Shown here piece by piece: positions 33,328-41,665 of a stretch of DNA of 64,000 bases. The position numbers and the translations under genes were made by a program. The notes beneath the pieces were generated by a model. That model searched no databases and had not been told where the DNA came from. It worked only from the letters and a program-made list of their open reading frames with translations. The number at the start of each line of letters is the position of its first letter. The stretch's first letter is position 1. Source of the DNA: JACVRW01 sp038323835 (GTDB lineage Bacteria; Actinomycetota; Thermoleophilia; Solirubrobacterales; Thermoleophilaceae); assembly GCA_038323835.1 (NCBI GenBank), contig JBBQHI010000007.1:37394-101393 (forward strand). Direction: 5' to 3'.

Positions 33328-33758
33328 GCGTTTACCTCCATCTGTTCCGGCGTCTGGGCCGCGTGCGGATGATCCGGCCCGGCGTAGACCTTGAGCTTGC
33401 GCAGCTGCGCACGGCCGAGGCGGTTGCGGGGCAGCATGCCCTTGACCGCGTGGCGGATTACCTCCTCGGGCCGGCGCTCGAGCATCTCCGCGAGCGTACG
33501 GCTGCGAAGCCCGCCCGGGTAGCCGGAGTGCCGGTAGTAGCGCTTCTGCTCACGCTTACGGCCCGTGACCGAGATCCGCTCGGCGTTCACCACGATCACG
33601 AAGTCGCCCGTGTCGCAGTGGGGCGTGTACTCGGGCTTGCGCTTGCCCCGGAGCGTGTCCGCGATCTGCGTGGCCAGCCGCCCGAGCGTCTGCCCGGTGG
33701 CATCGACCACGAGCCAGTTTCGCTCGCGGGAAGCAGGTGTCGCGACGTACGTCTTCAT
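33324..33758 (-). CDS. rplM: Ribosomal protein uL13
   Basis: A 144-aa protein: MKTYVATPASRERNWLVVDA, then GQTLGRLATQIADTLRGKRK, VVVNAERISVTGRKREQKRY and AVKGMLPRNRLGRAQLRKLK. It is complete and of the usual length. It heads the cluster that continues into rpsI, glmM and glmS. The promoter should lie between here and the riboswitch region on the opposite strand. Confidence 0.98.
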   Translation of the reverse strand: MKTYVATPASRERNWLVVDATGQTLGRLATQIADTLRGKRKPEYTPHCDTGDFVIVVNAERISVTGRKREQKRYYRHSGYPGGLRSRTLAEMLERRPEEVIRHAVKGMLPRNRLGRAQLRKLKVYAGPDHPHAAQTPEQMEVNA

Positions 33759-33867
33759 TGAAGCGGAGGTGTCCGCGCACGCAGAACCGGCGCCGACCGG
33801 CCGAAGTGTGGCACACGCCAGGTAGAGGCGACAGGCCGGACCCGCGGATATACTGCCGCGCCGATTC

Positions 33868-34025
33868 AGAGCCTGCCGAATCCCGGGGCGAAACTCAGAT
33901 CGTCAGCGGGAGCGGGGGAACCATTCGGACCACCTCGAAAGAGGTGTTCGGAGGGGCGAATCGGCCGGATTGCCCCGGCCGTAGCGGCACCGTCGCGAGC
34001 CCGTCAGCTAACCCCGTAGGCCAAC
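33868..34025 (+). promoter_or_regulatory. c-di-AMP (ydaO/yuaA) riboswitch
   Basis: Two conserved segments of the ydaO/yuaA class are visible: GCGGGGGAACC ending at 33922, and the 3' block CCGTCAGCTAACCCCGTAGG at 34001-34020. A GGGGCGAA segment lies between them at about 33953. A hairpin CCACCTCGAAAGAGGTG (about 33931-33947) fits a variable stem. A possible -10 box TATACT is at 33849-33854. In actinobacteria this riboswitch usually controls cell-wall hydrolases and resuscitation factors; the gene 20 bp downstream is an M23 peptidase. Genetic switch-off by c-di-AMP is expected from the class. Confidence 0.88.
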
Positions 34026-34042
34026 CGAGAGAGGCCGAGGAG

Positions 34043-35266
34043 TTGTCCGATAGCCGCAGTCTTGCGGGACGCGCAGCAGCAGCCGCGGGGGCCTGCGCGC
34101 TCGCGCTCGCTCCGGTGGCGGCGGCCCAGAGCGGTGGGGGCGGAGGCGGCGCGGTGTTCATCGAAAAGCCGGCGGTAACGAAGGTGAGCTGCGTACGGCG
34201 CTGCGCCTCCCGGCACCGGGCCCAGGGCGGCAGCACGATCCGGATCAGCGGGCACGACCTCGCGGGCGTCGTGAAGGTGGTGTTCCGCGGCAGCCACGGG
34301 CGCGGCGACGACACCTCGGCACAGGTCCGCCCCGGGAGCGCCTCCCGGGTCGGCGCGAAGGTCCCCGTTGGCGCCGTCACAGGGCCGGTCGCCGTTTACA
34401 CCCGCGCCGTGCGCTCGGCCGACACCAAGTCCATCCCGATCCTGCCCGCCCCGCCGCCCGAGCCGAGCACGAAGCTCACCCCGGTGCCGATGCCGCTCGC
34501 GCTCGGCGCCACGGGTGCACCGTCCATCGAGACGGGCACCAGCCGCACCAAGGCGTACGTGGCCGCCAAACGGGCGGTGACCTTCTCGTTCCGGGTCTCG
34601 GGCACGGTCCCCACCGAGGTGGCCGTCGAGCTGATGCGCGCGAGCGACGGCACGGTGGTGAAGACCTGGCATCCCGCGGCGGCCTCCGGGCAGGTCGAGC
34701 GGGTGTCCTGGGACGGGCGCGTCGGCCGTTCGGGCGCCAAGCCCGGGCGCTACTCCTTCCTGCTCACCACCGAGGGTGCGAACGGCGCCCCCGTCCGGAG
34801 CGCGCAGTCGGGCAACTACGAGCGGGACGCCTTCGACCTGTACGACAACATGTTCCCCGTTCGCGGACGCCACAACTTCGGGGGTTCGAACGCGGACTTC
34901 GGGAGCGGCCGCGCCGGGCACTCCCATCAGGGCCAGGACGTGTTCGCCCGCTGCGGCACCCCACTCGTGGCGGCGAGGGGCGGGACGATCAAGTTCAAGC
35001 AGTACCACGCCGCCGCGGGCAACTACATCGTGATCGACGGCGCCGGGACGAGCCAGGACTACGTGTACATGCACCTGGCCGAGCCATCGCCGTTCTCGGC
35101 CGGCGATCGCGTGTACACCGGGCAGCGAGTGGGCTCGGTCGGTGACACGGGCAACGCCGCCGGGTGCCACCTCCACTTTGAGATGTGGAGCGGGCCCGGC
35201 TGGTACGACGGCGGCAGGCCGTTCGACCCGCTGCCTTCCCTGAAGTCCTGGGACGCCTGGTCCTAG
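34043..35266 (+). CDS. Exported M23 (LytM-type) peptidoglycan endopeptidase
   Basis: A 407-aa protein. The TTG at 34043 has GAGAGAGG eight bases upstream and gives a signal peptide (LAGRAAAAAGACALALAPVA to AAQ); it lies directly after the riboswitch. An IPT/TIG-like beta domain follows (about 45-140), then a FlgD-like Ig domain (WDGRVGRSGAKPGRYSFLL). The zinc peptidase domain shows HSHQGQDVFARCG (H-x3-D) and GCHLHFEMW (H-x-H). It cleaves peptidoglycan cross-bridges outside the membrane. The riboswitch implies control by cell-wall or turgor signalling through c-di-AMP. Confidence 0.92.
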   Translation: MSDSRSLAGRAAAAAGACALALAPVAAAQSGGGGGGAVFIEKPAVTKVSCVRRCASRHRAQGGSTIRISGHDLAGVVKVVFRGSHGRGDDTSAQVRPGSASRVGAKVPVGAVTGPVAVYTRAVRSADTKSIPILPAPPPEPSTKLTPVPMPLALGATGAPSIETGTSRTKAYVAAKRAVTFSFRVSGTVPTEVAVELMRASDGTVVKTWHPAAASGQVERVSWDGRVGRSGAKPGRYSFLLTTEGANGAPVRSAQSGNYERDAFDLYDNMFPVRGRHNFGGSNADFGSGRAGHSHQGQDVFARCGTPLVAARGGTIKFKQYHAAAGNYIVIDGAGTSQDYVYMHLAEPSPFSAGDRVYTGQRVGSVGDTGNAAGCHLHFEMWSGPGWYDGGRPFDPLPSLKSWDAWS

Positions 35267-35307
35267 CGCGGGACTGCGCTCAGCGCTCGAGCCGGCCGCG
35301 CTGGGTG

Positions 35308-35578
35308 TCACTCGCCCCCGGGCAGGCTGGGGTCCACCCGCTCGTAGACGGCCAACAGGCACACCGAGGTCAGAATCGCGATCAGGAAGCTGCCGAAGTT
35401 CGAAATCGTTCGCGTCCGCGGTGTCGAGCCACTGAGTGCGACGAAGCCGCTGATGAGCGAGCCGACGATGCCCAGGAACACTGTGAATCCGAGCCCCATG
35501 CGCTGGCGGCCGGGCTTCAAGCACCAGCGCGATGACGCCCACGAACAGCCCCCACATGGCCCATGTGACCATGCCCAC
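35308..35578 (-). pseudogene. YeaQ/YmgE (GlsB) family membrane protein, frameshifted
   Basis: The N-terminus MGMVTWAMWGLFVGVIALVL is in one frame. The continuation LKPGRQRMGLGFTVFLGIVG, then SLISGFVALSGS and the last helix, is in another. One surplus base at about 35518-35524 accounts for it. Together they form a YeaQ-type protein of about 90 aa with the conserved P-G-R-Q element after helix 1. Either the gene is dead or the base is a sequencing error. It ends 42 bp from the convergent M23 gene. Confidence 0.75.
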
Positions 35579-35712
35579 GGAACGAGGCTAGCGCGGCCGC
35601 AGAGGGCGTGGACAGGCGCGCTTGTCCCACGGACTCCGGCCGTGGAGAATGCGCCGACCAGGCGGCCGTTTCCGGCGCCGCCAATCTGCGGAACCGAGCG
35701 AAAGGAGACACA

Positions 35713-36105
35713 GTGGCCGGCTTTTCGATCACGGCGCTGGAGGACGTCCCCGACGTGATGGGCGACTACCCGGGCGAGATGCGGATGTGCGCGAACCACA
35801 TCGGCGCGGAGCAGGTGGCGTTCACCTGGCGCAGGATGCCGGCCAAGACCGGCGGCAAGGGCAGCTACGGCCATCGCCACTTCACCCAGGAGGAGATCTA
35901 CTTCGTGGTCTCGGGCGAGCTCGAGTTCAAGCTCGAGGACGAAGTGATCCAGGTTCCCACCGGAACCGTGGTGCGAATCTCACCCGAGGTGGTGCGCTCC
36001 GTGTGGAACGAGGGGCCCGACGACGCCGTGCTGATCATGGTGTCCCACCGCCTGGAGGGCACGGACGGCGAGACGGAGCTGGTGCAGGACTTCTGGGCCG
36101 CTTAG
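35713..36105 (+). CDS. Cupin-domain protein
   Basis: A 130-aa single cupin. The GTG start has AAAGGAG six bases upstream. Motif 1 is GSYGHRHFTQEEIYFVVSGE (H-x-H-x-E), followed by LEFKLEDEVIQVPTGTVVRI; motif 2 is degenerate (VRSVWNEGPDDAVLIMVSH). A metal site of two His and one Glu is likely. It might be a dioxygenase, isomerase or sensor; the sequence does not distinguish them. It stands alone, followed by a long non-coding repeat region. Confidence 0.85.
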   Translation: MAGFSITALEDVPDVMGDYPGEMRMCANHIGAEQVAFTWRRMPAKTGGKGSYGHRHFTQEEIYFVVSGELEFKLEDEVIQVPTGTVVRISPEVVRSVWNEGPDDAVLIMVSHRLEGTDGETELVQDFWAA

Positions 36106-36190
36106 ATGACATCCGGGGGCTCACGCCCCCGGTCCCCCGCCGGTCATCCGCGGCCGCGCGATGACATCCGGGAGCTCACGCCCCCGCCGA
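36106..36190 (+). repeat. Two copies of a GATGACATCCGGG-hairpin motif
   Basis: ATGACATCCGGGGGCTCACG is at 36106 and ATGACATCCGGGAGCTCACG at 36161, each followed by CCCCCG. Each forms a small stem (GGGGGCTCACGCCCCC in the first). They begin directly after the cupin stop codon. They could act as transcript ends; no U-tract is present. Confidence 0.7.
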
Positions 36191-36191
36191 G

Positions 36192-36224
36192 GAACGTTGA
36201 CCCCCTATGGGGTGGTCAACGTTC
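36192..36224. promoter_or_regulatory. 33-bp near-perfect palindrome of unknown function
   Basis: The left arm GAACGTTGACC (36192-36202) and right arm GGTCAACGTTC (36214-36224) pair perfectly, with an inner CCC-TAT-GGGG loop. It may be a protein operator or a bidirectional terminator between the cupin gene and guaA. A weaker, related TTGACC arrangement lies upstream of pyrF at 43090-43120. Confidence 0.6.
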
Positions 36225-36246
36225 GAGCCATCCCTCCGGCAGAAGG

Positions 36247-36540
36247 CAAGCCGCGGAGATCAGCGAGGGGTCCGGGGGGCGCGAGCCCCCTGGGGTGCGC
36301 CAAGCCGCGGAGATCAGCGAGGGGTCCGGGGGGCGCGAGCCCCCTGGGTGCGCCAAGCCGCGGAAATCAGCGAGGGGGTCTGGGGGGCGCGAGCCCCCTG
36401 GGTGCGCCAAGCCGCGGAGATCAGCGAGGGGGTCCGGGGGGCGCGAGCCCCCTGGGTGCGCCAAGCCGCGGGACTCAGCGAGGGGGTCCGGGGGGCGCGA
36501 GCCCCCTGGGTGGTCTCCCCCTGGGTGCTCTCCCCCTGGG
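36247..36540 (+). repeat. Five-copy 53/54-bp tandem repeat plus three 15-bp repeats
   Basis: Copies start at 36247, 36301, 36354, 36408 and 36462 with few differences. Each contains CAAGCCGCGGAGATCAGCGA and a hairpin GGGGGGCGCGAGCCCCCT. After copy 5 come three 15-bp units of the type CCCCCTGGGTGGTCT. The array fills the gap between the cupin gene and the convergent guaA stop at 36543. No believable gene is in this 437-bp stretch (36106-36542); open frames through the array are low-complexity artefacts. Confidence 0.92.
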
Positions 36541-36542
36541 TG

Positions 36543-38141
36543 TCACTCCCACTCAATCGTGCCCGGCGGCTTCGACGTGATGTCCAAGGTCACCCGGTTC
36601 ACCGGGGCGATCTCGTTGATCATTCGCGAGGCCACCCGCTCCAGCAGGTCGTAGGGCAGGCGGGCCCAGTCCGCGGTCATGGCGTCGTCGCTGGTCACGG
36701 CCCGGATCACCACCACGTAGCCGTAGGTGCGCTCGTCGCCCTGGACGCCCACGCTGCGGAGGTCGCCGGGCAGCACGCAGAAGGACTGCCACAGCTCGCG
36801 GTAGAGGCCGGCGCTGCGGATCTCGTCCTGGAGGATTGCGTCGGCGTCCCGCAGGATCTCCAGGCGCTCCTTGGTGACCTCGCCGCCCACCACGCGGATG
36901 GCCAGGCCGGGACCGGGGAAGGGCTGGCGCCACACGAGGCGGTCCGCCATCCCGAGCTCCGCGCCGACCTGGCGGACCTCGTCCTTGAAGAGCGTGCGCA
37001 GCGGCTCGACCAGATCGAACTCGAGGTCGTCGGGCAGGCCGCCGACGTTGTGGTGCGACTTGATCGTGGCCGCGCCGTGGCCGCCGCCGGACTCGATCAC
37101 GTCCGAGTAGAGGGTGCCCTGGACCAGGAACTTGGGGTTGTCGAGGCGCGCGGCCTGCTCCTCGAAGACGCGGATGAACTCCTCGCCGATGATCTTGCGC
37201 TTTGTCTCGGGGTCGGTGACCCCGGCCAGGCGGTGCAGGAAGCGCTCCTCGGCGTCGACCGCGATGAGCGGCACCTGGAACTGGTCCCGGAAGGCCGCCA
37301 CCACCTGGTTGCCCTCGTTCTTGCGCATTAGCCCGTGATCGACGAAGACACAGGTGAGCTGGTCCCCTATCGCGCGGTAGGTGAGGAGCGCGGCCACCGA
37401 TGAGTCCACGCCGCCGGACAGCCCGCAGATCACCTGACCGTCCCCCACCTGCTCGCGGATCCGGGCGATCTGCTCCTCCACCACGGACGCGGCGCTCCAC
37501 GACATGTCGCAGCCGGCTACGTCCCGCAGGAAGGTCTCGAGGATCTGGGTGCCGTACGGGGTGTGCGCCACCTCGGGATGGAACTGGATCCCGTAGAGGC
37601 CGCGATCCGGGTCCTCCATGGCCGCCACCGGGGACTCGGTGGAGGACGCCAGCGCGGTGAAGCCGGGTGGCGGCCGGAAGACGGTGTCGCGGTGGCTCAT
37701 CCAGCAGCTCTGCTCGTCCGGCACCCCGGCCAGCAGCCGGCCGTGGTCGCGAACGGTGAGCGTGGAGCGCCCGAACTCGCCCACCTCGGCCCCCTCGACG
37801 CTGCCGCCCAGGCCGAGCACCATCGCCTGCATGCCGTAACAGATGCCGAGCACGGGAATCCCGAGCTCGAGCAGCTCGGGGCGCAGGGCAGGGGCGCCGT
37901 CGGCGTACACCGAGGCGGGCCCGCCGGAGAGGATGAGCCCCTTGGGCGCGCGCCGGGTGACCTCCTCCACGGGCACGTGATGTGGCAGCAGCTCGGCGAA
38001 CACCCCGCACTCGCGCACGCGCCGTGCGATCAGCTGCGAGTACTGCCCGCCGAAGTCGAGGACCAGCACCTCATCGGTGGCCGGCCGCGATCCCGCAATT
38101 TGCGTGCCTTCCCGGCTCGCCCCCGTGCCGATCACGCGCAC
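36543..38141 (-). CDS. guaA: GMP synthase (glutamine-hydrolysing)
   Basis: A 532-aa enzyme making GMP from XMP. The class I amidotransferase domain has GIPVLGICYGMQAMV (catalytic Cys) and GIQFHPEVAHT (His, Glu). The ATP-pyrophosphatase has CGLSGGVDSSVAALLT. The C-terminal dimerisation domain ends NRVTLDITSKPPGTIEWE, as expected. The start is either the GTG at 38141 or, better spaced from GGAGG, the GTG at 38135; both leave an extra N-terminal tail before the conserved VLVLDFGGQYSQLIARRVRE. It is downstream of guaB3. Confidence 0.97.
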   Translation of the reverse strand: MRVIGTGASREGTQIAGSRPATDEVLVLDFGGQYSQLIARRVRECGVFAELLPHHVPVEEVTRRAPKGLILSGGPASVYADGAPALRPELLELGIPVLGICYGMQAMVLGLGGSVEGAEVGEFGRSTLTVRDHGRLLAGVPDEQSCWMSHRDTVFRPPPGFTALASSTESPVAAMEDPDRGLYGIQFHPEVAHTPYGTQILETFLRDVAGCDMSWSAASVVEEQIARIREQVGDGQVICGLSGGVDSSVAALLTYRAIGDQLTCVFVDHGLMRKNEGNQVVAAFRDQFQVPLIAVDAEERFLHRLAGVTDPETKRKIIGEEFIRVFEEQAARLDNPKFLVQGTLYSDVIESGGGHGAATIKSHHNVGGLPDDLEFDLVEPLRTLFKDEVRQVGAELGMADRLVWRQPFPGPGLAIRVVGGEVTKERLEILRDADAILQDEIRSAGLYRELWQSFCVLPGDLRSVGVQGDERTYGYVVVIRAVTSDDAMTADWARLPYDLLERVASRMINEIAPVNRVTLDITSKPPGTIEWE

Positions 38142-38178
38142 CTCCCCCCGGGGAGGGCGGCCGACCGGGGGCTCGCGC

Positions 38179-39414
38179 TCACTCCCCGACGAGTGCCGGG
38201 TCGCCGACCGGGCCGCGGCCGTTGGTGTCCGGATGCGGCACCGCGGCGGACGCCGCGCCCATGCCCACGGACTGCTCGCGCTGCAGCTGCTTGCCCTCGC
38301 TCTGGAGCGCCGGAGCCACCATCACCTCGGCCTTGTGGAACGCGGGAATGTCCTCATAGCCGCAGGTGGCCATCGAGGTCCGCAGGCTGCCGATCAGGTT
38401 GAACGTGCCGTCGTTCTCGTGGGCCGGTCCCATCAGGATCTGCTCGAGCGTGCCGTTCTGCGTGGTCTTCACGCGCGCGCCGCGGGGCAGCGTGGGGTGG
38501 AACGTGGCCATGCCCCAGTGGTAGCCGCGGCCGGGCGCCTCGTAGGCGCGGGCAAGCGGCGAGCCCACCATCACGGCGTCCGCCCCGCAGGCGATCGCCT
38601 TGGAGAGGTCCCCGCCGTTGCGCATTCCACCGTCGGCGATGACCTTCACGTACTCGCCGGTCTCCAGCATGTGCTGGGAGCGGGCGGCGGCCACGTCCGC
38701 GATCGCGGTGGCCTGGGGGACTCCGATGCCGAGCACTCCACGCGTGGTGCAGGCGGCGCCGGGACCGACGCCCACGAGCACTCCCACCGCGCCGGTGCGC
38801 ATCAGGTGCAGGCCGGTGGCGTAGGACGCACAGCCGCCCACGATCACCGGAATCGGCACCTCGCGGATGAACTCCTTCAGGTTCAGTGCGCCCTCGCTGC
38901 GGGTGGACACGTGCTCGGCCGAGATGACCGTGCCCTGGATCACGAGCACGTCGAGTCCGGCGTCGATGGCCGTCTCGTAGTGCTCGCGCACGCGCTGGGG
39001 GGTGAGCGAGGCGCAGGCCACCACGCCCTGGTCCTTGATCTCGCGGATGCGCTGGGCCACGAGCTCGCCCTTGACGGGCTCCGCGTAGATGCGCTGCATC
39101 TCCGCGGTGGCCAGGTCCTTGGGGAGGTCGCTGATGCGCTCGAGCTCGGCGTCCGGATCCTCGTACCGGGTCCAGATGCCCTCGAGGTTCAGGACGGCCA
39201 GGCCGCCGAGCTTCCCGATCGCGCCCGCGGTGGCCGGGGAGACGACCCCGTCCATGGCGGAGGCCAGCAGGGGCAGCTCGAAACGGTATGGCCCGAGGGT
39301 CCAGGTGATGTCGATGTCGTCGGGGTCCCGCGTACGCCTGGACGGGACGATCGCGATGTCATCGAAGCCGTATGCACGACGGCCCTTCTTACCCCGGCCG
39401 ATCTCTACTTCCAT
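38179..39414 (-). CDS. guaB3: GuaB3-family IMP dehydrogenase-related protein
   Basis: A 411-aa (beta/alpha)8 protein. It begins MEVEIGRGKKGRRAYGFDDI, typical of the actinobacterial GuaB3 group. Active-site stretch: GVGPGAACTTRGVLGIGVPQ, with the Cys that forms the covalent intermediate, then VIADGGMRNGGDLSKAIACG. It has no CBS pair. It probably converts IMP to XMP, or acts on GMP/IMP, next to guaA. The Pro/Gly-rich C-terminal tail is not conserved. Confidence 0.92.
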   Translation of the reverse strand: MEVEIGRGKKGRRAYGFDDIAIVPSRRTRDPDDIDITWTLGPYRFELPLLASAMDGVVSPATAGAIGKLGGLAVLNLEGIWTRYEDPDAELERISDLPKDLATAEMQRIYAEPVKGELVAQRIREIKDQGVVACASLTPQRVREHYETAIDAGLDVLVIQGTVISAEHVSTRSEGALNLKEFIREVPIPVIVGGCASYATGLHLMRTGAVGVLVGVGPGAACTTRGVLGIGVPQATAIADVAAARSQHMLETGEYVKVIADGGMRNGGDLSKAIACGADAVMVGSPLARAYEAPGRGYHWGMATFHPTLPRGARVKTTQNGTLEQILMGPAHENDGTFNLIGSLRTSMATCGYEDIPAFHKAEVMVAPALQSEGKQLQREQSVGMGAASAAVPHPDTNGRGPVGDPALVGE

Positions 39415-39473
39415 TGGGCCATCCTAGGTTCGACGACGGACGAACGCTTGACGTTAGCACCGGCGCACGAACG

Positions 39474-40457
39474 TCAGCCGACGCGCGCCGAACCGCCTCC
39501 CGAACCCTGCCCGGAGGGCTCCATCTCCTCGACCCGGACCTCCGGCAAAAGGCGGTCGACCTCGCGCTGGTCGAGCACTCCCGCACCGAAATGCTGGGTG
39601 GACTCGGCGCCGCACGCCACGGCGAAGCGAAGGCAGTCCTCGTTCTGGCGGCCGGAGTAGCGGGCGGCCACGAAACCGGCCAGGAAGGCGTCCCCGGAAC
39701 CCACGGACGACACCGGCTCGAGCGGCTCGAGCGTGGCTCGGTAGACCCGCTTCTCGGGCCCGTCGGCCAGCAGCGCGAGGCATCCGTCCGGCCGGGTCAT
39801 GATCGACTCCCGCGCGCCCAGCTCCACCATCTCGGCGATACCGGCGCGGCGGTCCTCCTCGTCCGCGAACTCCCGCCCCACCAGCCCCTCGGCCTCCAGC
39901 TCGTTGGGGCTCACCAGGTCGGGGCCGCGGCGGGTGGCCATGATCAGCGGATCGCCCTCGGCGTCCAGCACCGTGGAGACCCCGAGGCGCTTCAGCTCCT
40001 CGATCAGGCGCCCGTAGAGGTCGGCGTTCACGCCGCGCGGATGGCTCCCGGCGAACACGCAGACCGCGGCGCCGCGGGCCAGGTAGAGGAGCTTCTCCAC
40101 GAACTGGTCCAGCTCGCCCTCGGTGACCAGCGGGCCGTACTCGTTGATCTCCGTCTGCTCGCCGGAGGTGGGATCGATCACCGCCGTGGAGGTCCGCGAC
40201 TCGTCCCGGATGCGCACGAAGTCGTTGAGGATGCCCTCGTCGCTGAGGGCCTGGGTTATCAGCGTGCCGGTGGGTCCTCCGGCCACTCCCGTGGCGATCA
40301 CCGGCTGGCCCAGCGACTTGAGCGCCCGGGCCACGTTCACGCCCTTCCCGCCGGCCATGGCCGTCTGCTCGACGGAACGGTGCCGGCGGCCGAGCCGGAA
40401 GTTCGGCACCGCGAGGGTCTTGTCGATGGCTGCGTTGAGGGTGACGGTGATGATCAT
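39474..40457 (-). CDS. PfkB-family sugar kinase (1-phosphofructokinase/hexose kinase type)
   Basis: A 327-aa ribokinase-fold kinase. It begins MIITVTLNAAIDKTLAVPNF, then the PfkB box 1 GGKGVNVARALKSLG, and box 2 VSSVGSGDAFLAGFVAARYS with the catalytic Asp. The N-terminus resembles 1-phosphofructokinase and tagatose-6-phosphate kinases. The ATG overlaps the stop of the carboxypeptidase gene (ATGA). It probably phosphorylates a sugar phosphate in glycolysis; substrate not fixed. No PTS gene is near. Confidence 0.88.
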   Translation of the reverse strand: MIITVTLNAAIDKTLAVPNFRLGRRHRSVEQTAMAGGKGVNVARALKSLGQPVIATGVAGGPTGTLITQALSDEGILNDFVRIRDESRTSTAVIDPTSGEQTEINEYGPLVTEGELDQFVEKLLYLARGAAVCVFAGSHPRGVNADLYGRLIEELKRLGVSTVLDAEGDPLIMATRRGPDLVSPNELEAEGLVGREFADEEDRRAGIAEMVELGARESIMTRPDGCLALLADGPEKRVYRATLEPLEPVSSVGSGDAFLAGFVAARYSGRQNEDCLRFAVACGAESTQHFGAGVLDQREVDRLLPEVRVEEMEPSGQGSGGGSARVG

Positions 40458-41665
40458 CGGACGAGACGCAGCCTTACCCGGACCCGCAGGACAGCGAGCG
40501 CGGCGCATAGGAGGGTCAACAGGAGGATAAGCATGGTCATCGGGAGGCCGATTGCGGACACAACCACCCGCGGCAACCCGGCTCCTGGTACGTCTCCGGA
40601 CGTGAGCACCGGCACGCGGCCCACCCGCCGGCCGTCCACCAGCACGGTGACCGACCCCACACGCGACCCCGCGGCGAGCGGCCCGTCCAGGCTGTCGGGA
40701 GCGTCCACCGCCCGACGGACGCGCTCACCCTTCCGGAGCGTCACCTCGAGCCGCCGGGCGGGCACGAGCTCGGCGTCCTCGTCGCGGTGGTCCACGCCGA
40801 CGCGGGCCACCGCCCGGCGCCGGTCCAGCACGCGCACGCGCGAGAAGCGGCCGAGGCCGAAGCGGAGCAGGGCCACGGTGTCCACGTCTCGCGCCGCCTC
40901 GCTCGGCTCGCCCATCACGACGCTCACCACCCGGCCGGTGCGCGCCGTGCCGGCCGCGCCCACGAGCACGTACCCCGCCTTCGTGGTGTGGCCGGTCTTC
41001 ACCCCGGTGACGAAGGGGTAGGTCCCGATCAGCAGGTTGCGGTTCTCCACCACACGCGGATGGTTGCCGGACTCGAGGCGCGCCTCCGGCGTGTCCACGA
41101 TCCGCGCAAAGCGGTGGTTGCGCATCAACCGGGCGGCCAGCGCGGCGAGGTCCCTCGCGGTCGAGTGGCCGCCGGGGGCGTCGAGCCCCACCGGGTTGGC
41201 GTACGAGGTCTCGTCCAGGCCGAGCTCGTGCGCGCGCTCGTTCATCGCCTCCACGAACGCGCGCTCGCTGCCGGCCACGCCCTTGGCCAGGGTGACGGCG
41301 GCGTCGTTGGCGCTTTCGAGGAGAAGCGCCTCCAGCAGGTCGCCCACGGTCATCCGCTCTCCTTGTGCCAGGTCGATGCGCGACTCGGCCGGACCGGGGT
41401 GATAGGCGGGCGCGGTGAACACGTCGCCGAGGCGCGCCCGCTCCAGGGTGAGCAGGGCCGTCATCAGCTTCGTGGTGCTGGCGATTGCACGCGGCTGGTT
41501 GGGGTTGCGGGACCAGAGCACGTGCCCGTCGCGGGCGTCGATTACGATGGCGGCGGCGCCCTCGACCCGGGGCGGGGGCGCCGCGTGTGCGGCCACGGGC
41601 GCCGCCGCCGCACAGGCCGCCAGCAGGACGGTCAGGGCCGCGAGCGTGCCGGCGCCGCGCCTCAC
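40454..41665 (-). CDS. D-alanyl-D-alanine carboxypeptidase (S11, penicillin-binding)
   Basis: A 403-aa protein. An N-terminal signal (GTLAALTVLLAACAAAAPVA) and a C-terminal membrane helix (PMTMLILLLTLLCAALAVL) surround the S11 catalytic domain: SxxK in ASTTKLMTALL, SxN in LLESANDAA and KTG in GVKTGHTTKAGY. It trims the terminal D-Ala of peptidoglycan pentapeptides outside the membrane. It is coupled to the LysM gene upstream (GTGA) and the PfkB gene downstream. Confidence 0.95.
   Translation of the reverse strand: MRRGAGTLAALTVLLAACAAAAPVAAHAAPPPRVEGAAAIVIDARDGHVLWSRNPNQPRAIASTTKLMTALLTLERARLGDVFTAPAYHPGPAESRIDLAQGERMTVGDLLEALLLESANDAAVTLAKGVAGSERAFVEAMNERAHELGLDETSYANPVGLDAPGGHSTARDLAALAARLMRNHRFARIVDTPEARLESGNHPRVVENRNLLIGTYPFVTGVKTGHTTKAGYVLVGAAGTARTGRVVSVVMGEPSEAARDVDTVALLRFGLGRFSRVRVLDRRRAVARVGVDHRDEDAELVPARRLEVTLRKGERVRRAVDAPDSLDGPLAAGSRVGSVTVLVDGRRVGRVPVLTSGDVPGAGLPRVVVSAIGLPMTMLILLLTLLCAALAVLRVRVRLRLVR

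Noticed and set aside
32476..33372. Leu/Gly/Ser repeat protein on the plus strand opposite rpsI
   Set aside because: The apparent repeats are the antisense reading of the acidic uS9 extension; no start context and no domain.
36247..36540. CRISPR array
   Set aside because: The units follow each other without unique spacers, each has an internal hairpin and there are no cas genes.
36106..36654. Open frames encoding repeated R-E-P-P-G-C-A-K-P-R units
   Set aside because: They are translations of the 54-bp tandem array in several frames and run into guaA antisense.
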